A stretch of 64,000 nt of DNA from Treponema sp. (GCA_024682655.1 JAIKYZ010000109.1:1-64000), one strand, 5' to 3'; counted from the first letter of the stretch, positions 42,105-52,186 are shown. Program-made: numbers and translations. The notes: generated by a model from the letters alone, not told the origin.

Positions 42105-43694
42105 ATGAAAAAGTTAATCCTTTTATTGTTAGCAAATTTGGCTATTTTATTTATCACTTCTTGTGTGTCTAAAACAGCTATTCCAGATTCTGGCGAAAAG
42201 GAAATCCGTCAGCCGGTTATTGAAGTTGAGGAAAAAAAAGTTGAAGAAGCTCCTAATATTGTATTTGCAAAAGAGTTAAGAAAGGAACTTGAAAATAGAA
42301 ATACAGAAGGAGCAATTGCTTTATTTGAAAAATTACCTGAAGAACTTGCCCAGGATAAAGAGCTTAAAATGCTTCTGGCTTCTCTTTACTATTCAAACAT
42401 GGAATTTGACAATGCTTCAAAAGTTGCGGTTTCAATTCTTGATGTAAAAAAAGAATTAAAAGGGGATGGTAAAAAAGAAAGTCTTGAGGGTGAAGAAATT
42501 CAGCCTGAAACTTATTCTAAAGTAGTTAATCTTCCAATTTCTGTATTGGGTTATAAAAAAACAGATTTTATCCTTCCTTTTGAAATTTCAGAAGATGATA
42601 AGTTAGTTTTTGAAATTAAAGAAGATAATCTTGAAATTTGGGAATTACTTGCCTTGTGTCAGCATGCTTCGGGAAATAAAAAAGCTTATAAAAAAATCTG
42701 CGATTCAATTCTGGAACTTGATCCTTACAATATAACTGTAAATATTCAGAATGCAGAAGATTATACTGTGGCAAAAAAATATAAACTTGCCAGAAGTTGT
42801 TATAGACTTGCTCTAAAAAGAGATCCAAACAATGCAGATGCCCTTTTTGGTTTAGGTCAGACTTCATATTTTCTTGATGATGTAAAAACAGCCGCTCAGG
42901 TTTTTGAAGATGTTCTTGATATAGACCCTGAAAATCCTTCTGCACTTTCTTACATGGGAAAAATTCAGGCAGAAAGTGAAAATTATTTAAGGGCTGCAAA
43001 ATATGCAAAACTCGCAATTGATTCAGATCCTTATAATTATGATTACTGGATGGATTACGGAACTTATTTAAGATATCAGGGAAAATTTGATGAAGCCGAA
43101 GCCGCCTGGAAACATGCAGTTTCTTTAGATCCAACTTATTTCCTGGCCTATGCTTATCTTGCCGGTTCTTATGATGAAAGAGATATGTTCCCTGAAGCTT
43201 TGGAAAATTACCGCAAAGTAATAGAAACAAATCCAAAATATTATTTTGCCTACGAAGAAGCCGCTTTATTGGAATATCACGAAGGTAATTACGAAAATGC
43301 CATAAGAGATTTTTCAAAAGCCTATGAATATAGTCAGAGCTGGGCCTATAAACTTATGATTCATGCCTGCTATAAAAAACTTGGAAAAGATTTTGACGCA
43401 ATAGAATGTTTAAGAACTGCTTTGAAAGATATAAAAGAAAGAGATTCTGCTGAATATCATTTAGTAAAATTCTATTATGATTCTTACACAAGAAATGGAA
43501 TGAATCTGGTAATAGGTAAAATTAATAAAGAAACAAATAGCAATAAGCGGGGAAAAATGCTATTCTACTTGGGCTTGTATTGTGAATTATCTGGAGATGA
43601 TTCAAATGCTAAAGATTATTACACACAAGTAAATGCAATGCAGGCACCAATGTTCTTTGAATATAGATTAGCAGAATGGAGCCTCGGTTTATGA
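42105..43694 (+). CDS. TPR-repeat lipoprotein
   Basis: About 529 residues with a signal peptide and lipobox (LFITSC). From about residue 220 to 450 there are consecutive tetratricopeptide repeats, for example AKKYKLARSCYRLALKRDPN, NADALFGLGQTSYFLDDVKT and FDEAEAAWKHAVSLDPTYFL. These make protein-binding superhelices; the partner is unknown, but an envelope assembly role is plausible. AAGGTGGGG precedes the ATG at 42105, which is better than the in-frame GTG at 42096. Its stop codon overlaps the start of the TraB-like gene (ATGA). Confidence 0.87.
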   Translation: MKKLILLLLANLAILFITSCVSKTAIPDSGEKEIRQPVIEVEEKKVEEAPNIVFAKELRKELENRNTEGAIALFEKLPEELAQDKELKMLLASLYYSNMEFDNASKVAVSILDVKKELKGDGKKESLEGEEIQPETYSKVVNLPISVLGYKKTDFILPFEISEDDKLVFEIKEDNLEIWELLALCQHASGNKKAYKKICDSILELDPYNITVNIQNAEDYTVAKKYKLARSCYRLALKRDPNNADALFGLGQTSYFLDDVKTAAQVFEDVLDIDPENPSALSYMGKIQAESENYLRAAKYAKLAIDSDPYNYDYWMDYGTYLRYQGKFDEAEAAWKHAVSLDPTYFLAYAYLAGSYDERDMFPEALENYRKVIETNPKYYFAYEEAALLEYHEGNYENAIRDFSKAYEYSQSWAYKLMIHACYKKLGKDFDAIECLRTALKDIKERDSAEYHLVKFYYDSYTRNGMNLVIGKINKETNSNKRGKMLFYLGLYCELSGDDSNAKDYYTQVNAMQAPMFFEYRLAEWSLGL

Positions 43695-44875
43695 GTCAGA
43701 CAAGAAAAGAATTAGAACTTAATGGAAGAAAAATAACTTTAATCGGCACAGCTCATGTTAGTGCAGAAAGTTGTAAAGAAGTAGAAGAATCTATAAAAGA
43801 AATCATGCCAGATTGTATTGGAATTGAACTGGACGAAAGACGTGCAGATTCAATCCAGAACCCTGACAAATATAGAAATCTTGACGTTATAAAAGTTTTA
43901 CGAAATCACGAAGGTTTTATGCTTCTTGCCAATTTAGTTTTATCTTCTTTTCAAAGACGTATGGGCATGAACACCGGTGTAAAGCCTGGTCAGGAAATGC
44001 TTACAGCCATGCAGGTTGCCTCTGAATTAAATATTCCTACTGTAATGGTAGACAGACCAATTCAGGTAACCTTAAAAAGAGCTTGGGCAAAAAATAAACT
44101 CTGGGGAAAATGTAAACTTTTAGCCTCTTTACTTTCAAGTGCATTCAGCAAAGAAGAAGTTTCAGAAGATGAAATTGAAAACCTTAAAAAAGGCAACGAA
44201 ATGGATTCTATGATGAATGAATTATCGGAATACATGCCGGTTGTAAAAGAAGTTTTAATTGACGAAAGAGACCGTTATCTTGCAAGTAAAATCTGGACAG
44301 CTAATGGAAATAATGTAGTTGCCGTTTTAGGTGCAGGACACTTACCTGGAGTTCAAGCCTACCTGGAAAAATTAGCAAAAAACGAAGCTTCGGCAGATGT
44401 AGAGGAGATTGCTTCTCTTCCTAAAAAAACATTTGGCGGAAAATTATTAAGCTGGTTTATCCCAATTCTTATTGTTGGCCTTATTGTTGCCGGTTTTGTT
44501 TATGGAGGCCTTCAGGCTGGAACAAAAATGCTTTCTTCCTGGTTCTTATGGAATTCAATTCCAGCCGCAATCATGACTTTAGCTGCCCTGGGACATCCAG
44601 TAACAATTATTGTTTCTTTTCTTAGTGCTCCTTTTACTTCCCTTTGTCCTTTTATTGGAGTTGGAATAGTTGCCGGTATAATTCAGGCCCTGGTATGTAA
44701 GCCAAAAGTTTCTGATATGGAAAATTTACAGGATGACCTTTCAAAGTTTAAAGGCTGGTATAAAAATAGACTTTTAAGAGTTCTTCTTGTATTTATACTG
44801 TCATCTTTAGGTTCATCTTTTGGTACTTTTGCCGCCGGTGCTGATATCATAAAACTTTTTACCCAAGTAGTTTAA
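43691..44875 (+). CDS. TraB/PrgY family membrane protein
   Basis: About 395 residues. The N-terminal TraB domain has GTAHVS, GIELDERR and VLGAGHLPG, the conserved glutamate and histidine motifs thought to form a metal-dependent active site; the last 150 residues hold about four membrane segments. Relatives in enterococci block a peptide pheromone, and archaeal and spirochaete members are of unknown function; a membrane protease-like activity has been proposed. Start overlaps the preceding stop by 4 bp, so it is translationally coupled to the TPR lipoprotein. Confidence 0.88.
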   Translation: MSQTRKELELNGRKITLIGTAHVSAESCKEVEESIKEIMPDCIGIELDERRADSIQNPDKYRNLDVIKVLRNHEGFMLLANLVLSSFQRRMGMNTGVKPGQEMLTAMQVASELNIPTVMVDRPIQVTLKRAWAKNKLWGKCKLLASLLSSAFSKEEVSEDEIENLKKGNEMDSMMNELSEYMPVVKEVLIDERDRYLASKIWTANGNNVVAVLGAGHLPGVQAYLEKLAKNEASADVEEIASLPKKTFGGKLLSWFIPILIVGLIVAGFVYGGLQAGTKMLSSWFLWNSIPAAIMTLAALGHPVTIIVSFLSAPFTSLCPFIGVGIVAGIIQALVCKPKVSDMENLQDDLSKFKGWYKNRLLRVLLVFILSSLGSSFGTFAAGADIIKLFTQVV

Positions 44876-44996
44876 TATTTTTCTTGTCCTTTGATTTATT
44901 AGAGATTTCTAATCTTCTGCTAATATAGACCTAAGGAATAAGCTTCCCAGAATAATTATATTTTTAATAAGAATAATTAAAATAGGGGAGCTTAGA

Positions 44997-46415
44997 ATGA
45001 AAAAACTACTATTTATTACTGCACTCAGCTTTATTTCAAGTGCAGCCATAAATTTATTTGCCTTCGAAAAGATATCAACTCAAGACCTTTTTTATTCCTA
45101 TCTTAAAAATGATTCAGATCTTAAAAATCTTACAATCGAAGCAGAACAAGCCCAGCTTTCTTTAAAATCCACTCAGATAGAAAATGGATTTCTTGTAAAC
45201 CTTACAAGTGGAAGCCTAATATTAAAATCAAATGGGGAAGATTCTTCCTTAACCGTAAAATCGGCCGGCCTTAGTGCAAGTCTTCCACAGGCTTCAAATC
45301 TTACTCTTACAGCCAGCAGTGATTACAGTGTGGAAAATTCTGATTCTGAAAAAGTATCTGAATTTTCGGATACAAAATTAAATCTTTCCATTGATATATT
45401 TTCTTCAAACTCAATTACAAGGAAAGTAAATCTTATGAAGGCCCAGCGTAGCTTTACCCAGGCAAAGAGGGCCCTTGAAAATCAGGCTATTGAATGTGAA
45501 ATTGAATTTTATACAAGTCTTAAGGAATTACTTACTGCCACAGGTGATATAATCAGCGCCCAGAGTGATTTGTACGATGATACAATGGATTTTGAAAGCA
45601 TCAAGGCAAAGGGATATTCAAGTCTTTCCTCTACTTATCAACTGGCCAATATGAAAGTCCTTTCTGACCAGCACGAAATTCAAAGTTTAATTCATGATTA
45701 CATTCTTTTTTACAAAGATTGTGGTTACGAAATCCAGCTAGATTCCTCCACAGATTTTTATCAATTGTTACCTTCCGATCTGCCTCAGGTTCAGGGTCTT
45801 GATATAAATTCTTTTGACAGTGAAAAATACACAGAAATTGAAGAAGCCCTCTGGACTTATCAAATCAACAGCCTTTCTAGAAGTGCCAATAACTATTTTT
45901 CACTTTCTGCCAATGGTGGCTATACCTTTAATAATTCAGATACTTCTACTGATACTTTGGATGCAGGACTTTCTACAAGTATTGCTGGCCTTTCTTTAAG
46001 TGGCGGTGTGAATATGCCTCTTAATGGTCAGAATCCAGTCTACACCTTTGGAGCAAGCCTTTCTCCTTCTGATTTTTTTCTAAAATCTATAAGTGATAAA
46101 AGTAATAAACTTACAGATGAAGCTGAATTACTGGCAATAGAAGATGCCAGAAAAAATTATGAAAAGGTTAAGACTCAGAAAGAAGGGGAATTAGAAGAGA
46201 TTTTGTGGAATAAGGAAAGTTATCAGGAGTCTTACCAGATGTATGAAAGTCTTTCTAATCAGTTGAAGGAAGCTTTTGATGCTGGACTTATTGCAGAAAG
46301 CCAGTACCTTTCGGCTTTATCGCAGGTAAAAAGTTATAAAGTAAATCTTTTGACAAATAAAATCGATCTTATCATCTACAATAATGAGCTTTTGACTCTT
46401 TTTGTTAATGAATAA
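44997..46415 (+). CDS. TolC-like outer-membrane efflux protein
   Basis: 472 residues with a signal peptide (ending INLFA-FEK). The long amphipathic helices and the paired repeat structure (EAEQAQLSLKSTQIENGF in the first half, FDAGLIAESQYLSALSQVKS in the second) match the TolC family. It should form the outer-membrane channel of the efflux pump encoded by the next three genes. GGGGAG precedes the ATG. First gene of a four-gene operon. Confidence 0.88.
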   Translation: MKKLLFITALSFISSAAINLFAFEKISTQDLFYSYLKNDSDLKNLTIEAEQAQLSLKSTQIENGFLVNLTSGSLILKSNGEDSSLTVKSAGLSASLPQASNLTLTASSDYSVENSDSEKVSEFSDTKLNLSIDIFSSNSITRKVNLMKAQRSFTQAKRALENQAIECEIEFYTSLKELLTATGDIISAQSDLYDDTMDFESIKAKGYSSLSSTYQLANMKVLSDQHEIQSLIHDYILFYKDCGYEIQLDSSTDFYQLLPSDLPQVQGLDINSFDSEKYTEIEEALWTYQINSLSRSANNYFSLSANGGYTFNNSDTSTDTLDAGLSTSIAGLSLSGGVNMPLNGQNPVYTFGASLSPSDFFLKSISDKSNKLTDEAELLAIEDARKNYEKVKTQKEGELEEILWNKESYQESYQMYESLSNQLKEAFDAGLIAESQYLSALSQVKSYKVNLLTNKIDLIIYNNELLTLFVNE

Positions 46416-46443
46416 CTTAAAAAATTAAATTTGGGAGAATAAA

Positions 46444-47499
46444 ATGAAGAAAAAGACCACCATCAAAATTGTCCTTTTTTCGGGACTGGGAATTATTTTA
46501 ATAGCGACAACTTTATTTCTTATAAGAAAACTTATAGCCAGTAAAAACAATGAAAATGTAATCTACACCGTGAATAAGGAAAGTTACGAAAATGTAATTG
46601 AAATTTCTGGAACCGTTTCGGCCGCTCAGGAACAGACTCTTCAGGCTTTAAGTGATGGAACTGTAATTGCCCTTTATGTTCAGGAAGGTGATGTCGTAAA
46701 AAAAGGCGATGTAATTCTTCAATTAGATGACACAAGCGAACAGTACAATCTTGCAAAACACGATTATGATATGGCAACAACAAAAATTTCAGGGTCGGAA
46801 AAAGAATTGAAATTAATGGAAACCCAAAGACTTTCTCTTCTTCAGAAAATTGCAGATAGACAGGTAGTGGCAACTTTTGACGGGGTAATTGCAGAACTTG
46901 ATGTGGCTGTTGGTGATTCTCTGGAAGCAAAGGATACTGTAGGAACTCTTGTAAATCTTGATTATCTGACAGCAGATGTAGAAATTGCAGAAACAGATGT
47001 TGGTAAACTTAAGATAGGCCAAAAGGTCAACTTTACTTTTTCTGCCCTGGAAGAGGAAATTGTAGAAGGTTATTTAGTTGGCTGGCCTGCAATTGGAGAA
47101 GTAACTTCAAGAGGGGCTACAGTTGTAAATGCCCAGGTTAGAATTGATGATTACCCTGAAGAAATTTTACCAAACTTTTCTTTTACAGGAAAAATTGAAC
47201 TTAGTCCTACCGTCGAAAATCTTGTTTTATCCCGTTATGCCATAGCCTATGATGAAGATGGTCAGGCTTATGTTGAACTTGCCCGTTCTGGAAAAGTTAT
47301 AAATGTTACAGTTGAACGTTATGGCAGTGAATATGTAAAAGTAATAGAAGGACTTAAGGGTGGTGAGGAAGTAAAACAACTGACCAAGCCAAAAACTTCT
47401 GGCTGGAATAGAAATAGAATGGCTGGCCCTGGTGGTCAAGACAGGGATAATAGATCAGGCCCTGGAATGGGAGCTGGTGGACCTCCTCCAGGAATGTAA
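46444..47499 (+). CDS. Periplasmic adaptor protein, MacA-like
   Basis: 351 residues with one N-terminal membrane segment. Lipoyl-type halves GTVIALYVQEGDVVKKGDVI and VVATFDGVIAELDVAVGDSL surround a short helical hairpin; a beta-barrel and membrane-proximal domain follow (IGQKVNFTF). The tail is Gly/Pro/Arg/Asn-rich. It links the MacB-like pump to the TolC-like channel. Repeat copy C lies between this gene and the ATPase gene. Confidence 0.9.
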   Translation: MKKKTTIKIVLFSGLGIILIATTLFLIRKLIASKNNENVIYTVNKESYENVIEISGTVSAAQEQTLQALSDGTVIALYVQEGDVVKKGDVILQLDDTSEQYNLAKHDYDMATTKISGSEKELKLMETQRLSLLQKIADRQVVATFDGVIAELDVAVGDSLEAKDTVGTLVNLDYLTADVEIAETDVGKLKIGQKVNFTFSALEEEIVEGYLVGWPAIGEVTSRGATVVNAQVRIDDYPEEILPNFSFTGKIELSPTVENLVLSRYAIAYDEDGQAYVELARSGKVINVTVERYGSEYVKVIEGLKGGEEVKQLTKPKTSGWNRNRMAGPGGQDRDNRSGPGMGAGGPPPGM

Positions 47500-47521
47500 A
47501 TTAATTTTAAATTTTAGGAAT

Positions 47522-47645
47522 GTTTAAATTGAATGGCTGAAATATCGCCATTCAATTTAACTTAGAGTTTCTTGCGAAACTCTTATATTGTGAATCAAAT
47601 ATCCTCGGTTGTTGAAACAACCTGCGGTATTTGATTTTAAGGAAG
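47522..47645 (+). repeat. Dispersed 124-bp three-hairpin element, copy C
   Basis: Same length and order of hairpins as copy A, with a few changes (for example GGCTGAAATATC in loop 1, and TGTGAATC in the link to hairpin 3). It sits inside the efflux operon; its terminal AAGGAAG lies 10 nt before the ATPase start and is that gene's ribosome-binding site. Confidence 0.93.
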
Positions 47646-47655
47646 GTGAGAAAAT

Positions 47656-48333
47656 ATGAGCCAGGCAGTTGTAAAACTTGATAAGGTAGTAAAGACCTAT
47701 TTTATGGGAGAAAACCAGGTTCAGGCCCTTAAAGGAATTTCTTTTGAGATTAAAGAAGGTGAATTTACGGCAATTATGGGGCCTTCAGGTTCTGGTAAAT
47801 CTACCTGCATGAATATGATTGGATGTCTTGATAAACCCAGCAGTGGAATTGTTGCAATAAACGGAAAAGAAACCTCCCTTATGAGCGAAAAGGAACTTGC
47901 ACAGCTTAGAAATAAAACAGTTGGTTTTGTTTTTCAGCAATATCATTTAATTCCTGCTATTACAGTCTTAGAAAATGTTATGCTACCCTTGAAATACCAG
48001 AAGGTTGAAAAAAAAGAAAGAGTGGAAAAGGCTCTTATGGCCCTGGAGTCTGTTGGCCTGAATGATAGAATAAGTCACAGGCCTCATGAACTATCTGGTG
48101 GACAAAAACAAAGAGTTGCCATAGCCCGTGCTATGATTACAAAACCTAAAATCCTTTTAGCAGATGAACCAACAGGAGCTTTGGATAGCCAGACTGGACA
48201 GCAGGTAATGGAACTTTTTAGGGAAATTAATAAAAAAAATGGTACCAGCGTAATTATTGTAACCCATGATCCAAGAATTGGGGCAAGTGTAGAACGTTGT
48301 ATCAAAATATTTGATGGTTTAATCCAGGATTAG
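47656..48333 (+). CDS. ABC transporter ATPase, MacB/LolD type
   Basis: 225 residues. Walker A GPSGSGKST, signature LSGGQKQRVAIARAM, Walker B ILLADEPTGALD and H-loop VTHD are all intact. Works with the FtsX-type permease that follows 9 bp later. The ribosome-binding site comes from the end of repeat copy C. Confidence 0.93.
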   Translation: MSQAVVKLDKVVKTYFMGENQVQALKGISFEIKEGEFTAIMGPSGSGKSTCMNMIGCLDKPSSGIVAINGKETSLMSEKELAQLRNKTVGFVFQQYHLIPAITVLENVMLPLKYQKVEKKERVEKALMALESVGLNDRISHRPHELSGGQKQRVAIARAMITKPKILLADEPTGALDSQTGQQVMELFREINKKNGTSVIIVTHDPRIGASVERCIKIFDGLIQD

Positions 48334-48342
48334 GGGAGTCTT

Positions 48343-49530
48343 ATGTTTGAAGATTTTTTATATGCAATAAATAGTTTTAAGAGAAGTAAAACAAGAACTT
48401 TTCTTTCCCTTTTGGGAATTATCATCGGGGTTGCTTCTGTAATTGTTATTACCAGTATGGGGGCTTCTTCGACAAAAAAAGTTGAAAGTACCTTTGGAAC
48501 TGCGGGCCTTGATGTAGTTAGTATCAGTTCAGGTTTTATGCGCAGAAGAAGGGATGCTGTAACCCTTTCTTTTGATGAAAGTTTTCGCCAGAATATGTTT
48601 GAAAAGATTTCTGGAATAGAAAAAATCTGGTATAAAAACACTCTTTCATCAACCCTAACTTACGGAGATACTTCTTCGTCTATTTCTACAAGTGCCATTG
48701 AATATGGTTATCTGGAAATGTATGGAATGGAGTTGGAATCTGGTTCATTTTTTACCTATACAGATGATAAAGAAGGAAGTCAAAAAATTATTTTAAGTCA
48801 CGACCTGGCTGAATCCTTTTTCCCCGCCGGCGATGCAGTTGGAAAAAAAATAATTCTAGTAGTCAGTAAAGTGTCTTTTGGTTTTGAAATTGTGGGAGTT
48901 CTTGCAGATCAAACTACAGGAATGGAAAATGGTTCTGCCTATATTCCCCGGGGTTTTTATTCCAAGAAGATTGAACCAAATCCCCTGGCTTCTACTATAA
49001 TGGTTCAGGCAATTTCTAATCAGAAGGCAACAGAATTAGTTGATATTCTGGAAGAATATTGTAATGAAGAATCAGGAACAGAAGGTTCAGTTGATGTTAC
49101 AAGTATGCAGTCAATGCTGGATCAGATGAGTGAAATTACAAATACCATGAGTATAATGCTTTCTGCTATTGCGGCTATTTCTCTTCTTGTAGGTGGAATT
49201 GGAATCATGAATATTATGATTGTAACTGTTACCGAAAGAAAAAGTGAAATTGGTATAAGAAAGGCCTTGGGGGCAAGCCCTGCAGATATAAGACAGCAGT
49301 TTTTGGTTGAATCAGCCAGTATTACCTTAATCGGCGGTTTATTGGGAATTTTTCTGGGAATTTTAATTAGTCTGGCAGTTGAATACGTACAATCCAACGA
49401 ATTTATTATCAACTGGGGAGCCTGCTTATTTTCCTTTGTATTCAGTGTATTTGTAGGAATCTTTTTTGGATTGAATCCTGCCAGTAGAGCCGCAAAACTT
49501 GATCCTGTAATAGCCCTAAGTGGAGAATAG
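48343..49530 (+). CDS. ABC transporter permease, MacB/FtsX type
   Basis: 395 residues. N-terminal membrane segment, a large periplasmic MacB-type domain (about residues 45-260), then three membrane segments with the conserved GGIGIMNIMIVTVTERKSEI and GIRKALGASPADIRQQFLVE. With the ATPase, adaptor and TolC-like gene it completes a MacAB-TolC-type pump, which may export a drug, peptide or lipid-linked product. Two hairpins follow (49550-49624). Confidence 0.93.
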   Translation: MFEDFLYAINSFKRSKTRTFLSLLGIIIGVASVIVITSMGASSTKKVESTFGTAGLDVVSISSGFMRRRRDAVTLSFDESFRQNMFEKISGIEKIWYKNTLSSTLTYGDTSSSISTSAIEYGYLEMYGMELESGSFFTYTDDKEGSQKIILSHDLAESFFPAGDAVGKKIILVVSKVSFGFEIVGVLADQTTGMENGSAYIPRGFYSKKIEPNPLASTIMVQAISNQKATELVDILEEYCNEESGTEGSVDVTSMQSMLDQMSEITNTMSIMLSAIAAISLLVGGIGIMNIMIVTVTERKSEIGIRKALGASPADIRQQFLVESASITLIGGLLGIFLGILISLAVEYVQSNEFIINWGACLFSFVFSVFVGIFFGLNPASRAAKLDPVIALSGE

Positions 49531-49549
49531 GAAATCAAACTAATATAGG

Positions 49550-49624
49550 GATGCGTCAAGGCACGCTTCGCTTAAAGCCTTGACACGTCCGTTTTGATAC
49601 CTGAAAAATATTTTCAAGTATCAA
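49550..49624. terminator. Two hairpins between converging genes
   Basis: GCGTCAAGGC (49553-49562) pairs with GCCTTGACAC (49577-49586, one mismatch), extended by flanking GA/TC. TTGATAC (49594-49600) pairs with GTATCAA (49618-49624), with inner TGAAAA/TTTCA. The second stem covers the stop codon of the minus-strand gene. Probably a bidirectional end signal; the first resembles a REP-like palindrome. Confidence 0.6.
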
Positions 49625-51339
49625 TAACCATCGCTCATTTCGCGGTTGGCATCTTTCTTACATAATTCATCATAAACAAGGGAGCGCTTTCTTAATTCTT
49701 CTTTTAATTCTTTTGGGAATGGCATATTACGCCAGAAGATACCACGAACATCTTTTTCAAGTCTTTGAACTCCGGTAGATTCTTTTGTCATCCACAAAAT
49801 GTAATCTTCAATAAAGAATTCCTTGAGGTCTCCCTTAAGTTTCATCTGTTCAATATGCTGGTAGTACTGTCCTGTAAGACCTTCTTCCATCCAATAGTAA
49901 GAAGCTTTTTCCTTTGCAACCTGCCATCTTAAGTCGGCTACGGCTGTTAAAACTGCAATCTTCAAATCTTTTGGGTACATTGGAATTACAATACGACCTC
50001 TACTTGTTACACGATTATAACGGTCAAATGGTTCCCAACAGAAACCTCTGTCCCCATAAGTTGGTACAAGACAAACGTAAGGAACAATTCTGTTTGGAAT
50101 ATTTTTATGAATACGACAGAAAACACCCGGATCAATTGATTCAATCCAGCGCATAATTTCAATTACGTTTTCGCGGCTACCAGTTCCTTTTTCGGTACAG
50201 TGATAGAATTCTCTTGTAAAGATAGGGAATTGATTTCCACGGCGACCAATTGTCATTTTTGCCATCTGACGAACGGTTTCAAATTCAATCTTAACGGCTT
50301 CTGTATCATTTGTTGTCATGATTTCAGCACCATCATGATTTGCCATTTTGTCCTGAACAGCATCATAAGTGTGTTTTGCTTCTGTATATTCGCTAAGACA
50401 TTTAGAAAGTTCTTTGTCGTTTTTAGAAAGTCTGTGCATAATATCAGAAATTTCACTAAAGATTTTTTTCTGAAAATCTGTATAAGACTGACAATGTGGT
50501 TCCATTCCCAAAAGTGGCTGGTGTTCTGTAAGTGCTGTAACTTTTTCTTTTAAGTTACCTTCCAGCATTGTTCTTTCGTTTTCTTTAATTCCCAGTAAAT
50601 TTTCTGCACTCTGTAATTTACCAGAGTTTTTTGATTGCAGCTGCATAAGTCTTGATTGTTCAGCCATATTAGCTTCGTCTGCAGTCATATTTGCAGTCTT
50701 TTTAGGAATTTTCTTTTCATCGGTTGCGGAGTTTGTCATTCTTCCAGTTGCAATTTCTTTAAACCATTCATCAACATAAAGAATTGGTTCTTTTGTTCTA
50801 TTTTCAACAACTATCTTAGAAAAGAAGTCTTTTTGTTCTGCTTTAAAAAGAGAAGGTAAAAGTACACCAAAACGAACAAGCATTCTTTTAGGCATTGGAA
50901 CATTTGGATCTACCATTTTTCCAACCATACCGCGAATAAGTTCCCAATAGGCAGTTACAATCTGCTGTCGGTAAACGGCTCGGTCTTTTGGATCCTGGCA
51001 GGTAAGATATTTTGACAAAACCTGATGTACACGCTGGGCCGAAGCATTTTCTCCGGTTAAGGCTGTTTTGTAATATTTTGTATCATTAAAGACTTGAGAA
51101 GGAGTTTCATTTAAAGGATTTTCAATTTTATCAAATTCCTTTTTACTCAAATCAACATCATGAATTGATTTATTTCCACCACCGTGAACAACTTCATCAA
51201 TAGATTTTGTAAAGAGAGATTTGTGATTTGTCGGAATATCTATTTCTTCTACTGTGATAGGAACTGAATCCTCTGAAGAATCTCCGTTATCTGCTCCGTT
51301 TATAAGGGCTGCAATCTCAGGATCTAACTCTTCTTCCAT
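49621..51339 (-). CDS. Unknown protein, about 572 residues
   Basis: No signal peptide or membrane segment. The N-terminus is acidic (EEELDPEIAALINGADNG); residues about 230-330 are predicted coiled coil (QSRLMQLQSKNSGKLQSAEN onward); the C-terminal third is aromatic-rich and well ordered (RRGNQFPIFTREFYHC, FCWEPFDRYNRVTSRG). I believe this type occurs in other treponemes but cannot name a function. GGAG precedes the ATG at 51339, better than the TTG at 51351. Cytoplasmic; transcribed alone. Confidence 0.75.
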   Translation of the reverse strand: MEEELDPEIAALINGADNGDSSEDSVPITVEEIDIPTNHKSLFTKSIDEVVHGGGNKSIHDVDLSKKEFDKIENPLNETPSQVFNDTKYYKTALTGENASAQRVHQVLSKYLTCQDPKDRAVYRQQIVTAYWELIRGMVGKMVDPNVPMPKRMLVRFGVLLPSLFKAEQKDFFSKIVVENRTKEPILYVDEWFKEIATGRMTNSATDEKKIPKKTANMTADEANMAEQSRLMQLQSKNSGKLQSAENLLGIKENERTMLEGNLKEKVTALTEHQPLLGMEPHCQSYTDFQKKIFSEISDIMHRLSKNDKELSKCLSEYTEAKHTYDAVQDKMANHDGAEIMTTNDTEAVKIEFETVRQMAKMTIGRRGNQFPIFTREFYHCTEKGTGSRENVIEIMRWIESIDPGVFCRIHKNIPNRIVPYVCLVPTYGDRGFCWEPFDRYNRVTSRGRIVIPMYPKDLKIAVLTAVADLRWQVAKEKASYYWMEEGLTGQYYQHIEQMKLKGDLKEFFIEDYILWMTKESTGVQRLEKDVRGIFWRNMPFPKELKEELRKRSLVYDELCKKDANREMSDGY

Positions 51340-51417
51340 CTTTAACTCCAATTTACTTTATTAAAAAAATTATAACATAAAATAACATCTTTGTATTTGT
51401 TTTTAGCAAAAATTATA

Positions 51418-52167
51418 TTATTGTCCTATCCTGATTATATAATCATTAAAACCATCTTTTTTTAGTTTTTCTTCCATTTTTCTTATTTGCGATTTTGGAA
51501 TTTTTTTAAGGACCAGCCTAAAGATTTCTCCATTAGAACGAATAAAAATATTTCTGTAGCCAAGTTTATAAAGTTTTTTAGCCATAGCCTGGGCGTTTTC
51601 TTTTTTACTAAAACTTGCTAGCTGAATTTCAAGAATTGCATTTTCGGGGGCTTCTTGCAAAGTTTTTTTATTTTTACTTTGATTATTAGAGGAACTTTTA
51701 CTTTTTGCAGAACTTTTAGATGATTTATTCCAATCGGCACCAAACCTCTGAGTCATAAGCTGATTTGCTTTACGGGCTGTATCACTGCTGAGTTTTGTAT
51801 CAGGTCCTCTTTCTATAATTTCAATTTTTACCCTTGCAGTTCCATCTTTTATCATATCAAGTTTGATTGCGGCGGCTTTTGATAAATCTAAAACCCTGTC
51901 AGGTACAAAAGGCCCACGGTCATTTACTCTTACAATTACACTTTTAGAATTTTTATTATTTGTGATTTTTAATTTTGTATTGAAGGGGAGACTTTTACTT
52001 GCACAGGTATAATCATACATATTAAAAATTTCACCATTTGAAGTTCTTTTTCCATGAAAATCTTCTGCATAGTAAGAAACTAAAGCATTTGACATATAAA
52101 GCTGGGCAAAAATATTTGAAAGTGGTAAAAATAATAAAATCAAAGAGATCAAAGTAATTTTTTTCAT
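51418..52167 (-). CDS. rlpA: RlpA-like protein with SPOR domain
   Basis: About 249 residues. A signal peptide (KKITLISLILLFLPLSNIFA) is followed by the double-psi beta-barrel (VSYYAEDFHGKRTSNGEIFN, then VRVNDRGPFVPDRVLDLS) and, after a Ser/Lys/Asn-rich linker, a SPOR domain (LEIQLASFSKKENAQAMAKK) that binds denuded glycan strands at division sites. Some RlpA proteins are lytic transglycosylases; the aspartate and histidine needed should be checked, since only the DRGPF aspartate is evident. The start is at 52167, just 19 bp from the divergent Nudix gene. Confidence 0.88.
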   Translation of the reverse strand: MKKITLISLILLFLPLSNIFAQLYMSNALVSYYAEDFHGKRTSNGEIFNMYDYTCASKSLPFNTKLKITNNKNSKSVIVRVNDRGPFVPDRVLDLSKAAAIKLDMIKDGTARVKIEIIERGPDTKLSSDTARKANQLMTQRFGADWNKSSKSSAKSKSSSNNQSKNKKTLQEAPENAILEIQLASFSKKENAQAMAKKLYKLGYRNIFIRSNGEIFRLVLKKIPKSQIRKMEEKLKKDGFNDYIIRIGQ

Positions 52168-52186
52168 GCTATAATTATCGGAAATT

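Noticed and set aside
42616-43317. 233-codon open frame on the minus strand inside the TPR gene
   Set aside because: It is a shadow of the plus-strand coding sequence: low-complexity His/Leu/Lys/Asn/Arg composition, no ribosome-binding site, and the TPR gene has clear homology motifs.
46532-46930. 132-codon open frame on the minus strand inside the adaptor gene
   Set aside because: Composition (His, Leu, Pro, Gln) is that of an antisense shadow, and the adaptor gene on the plus strand is well supported.
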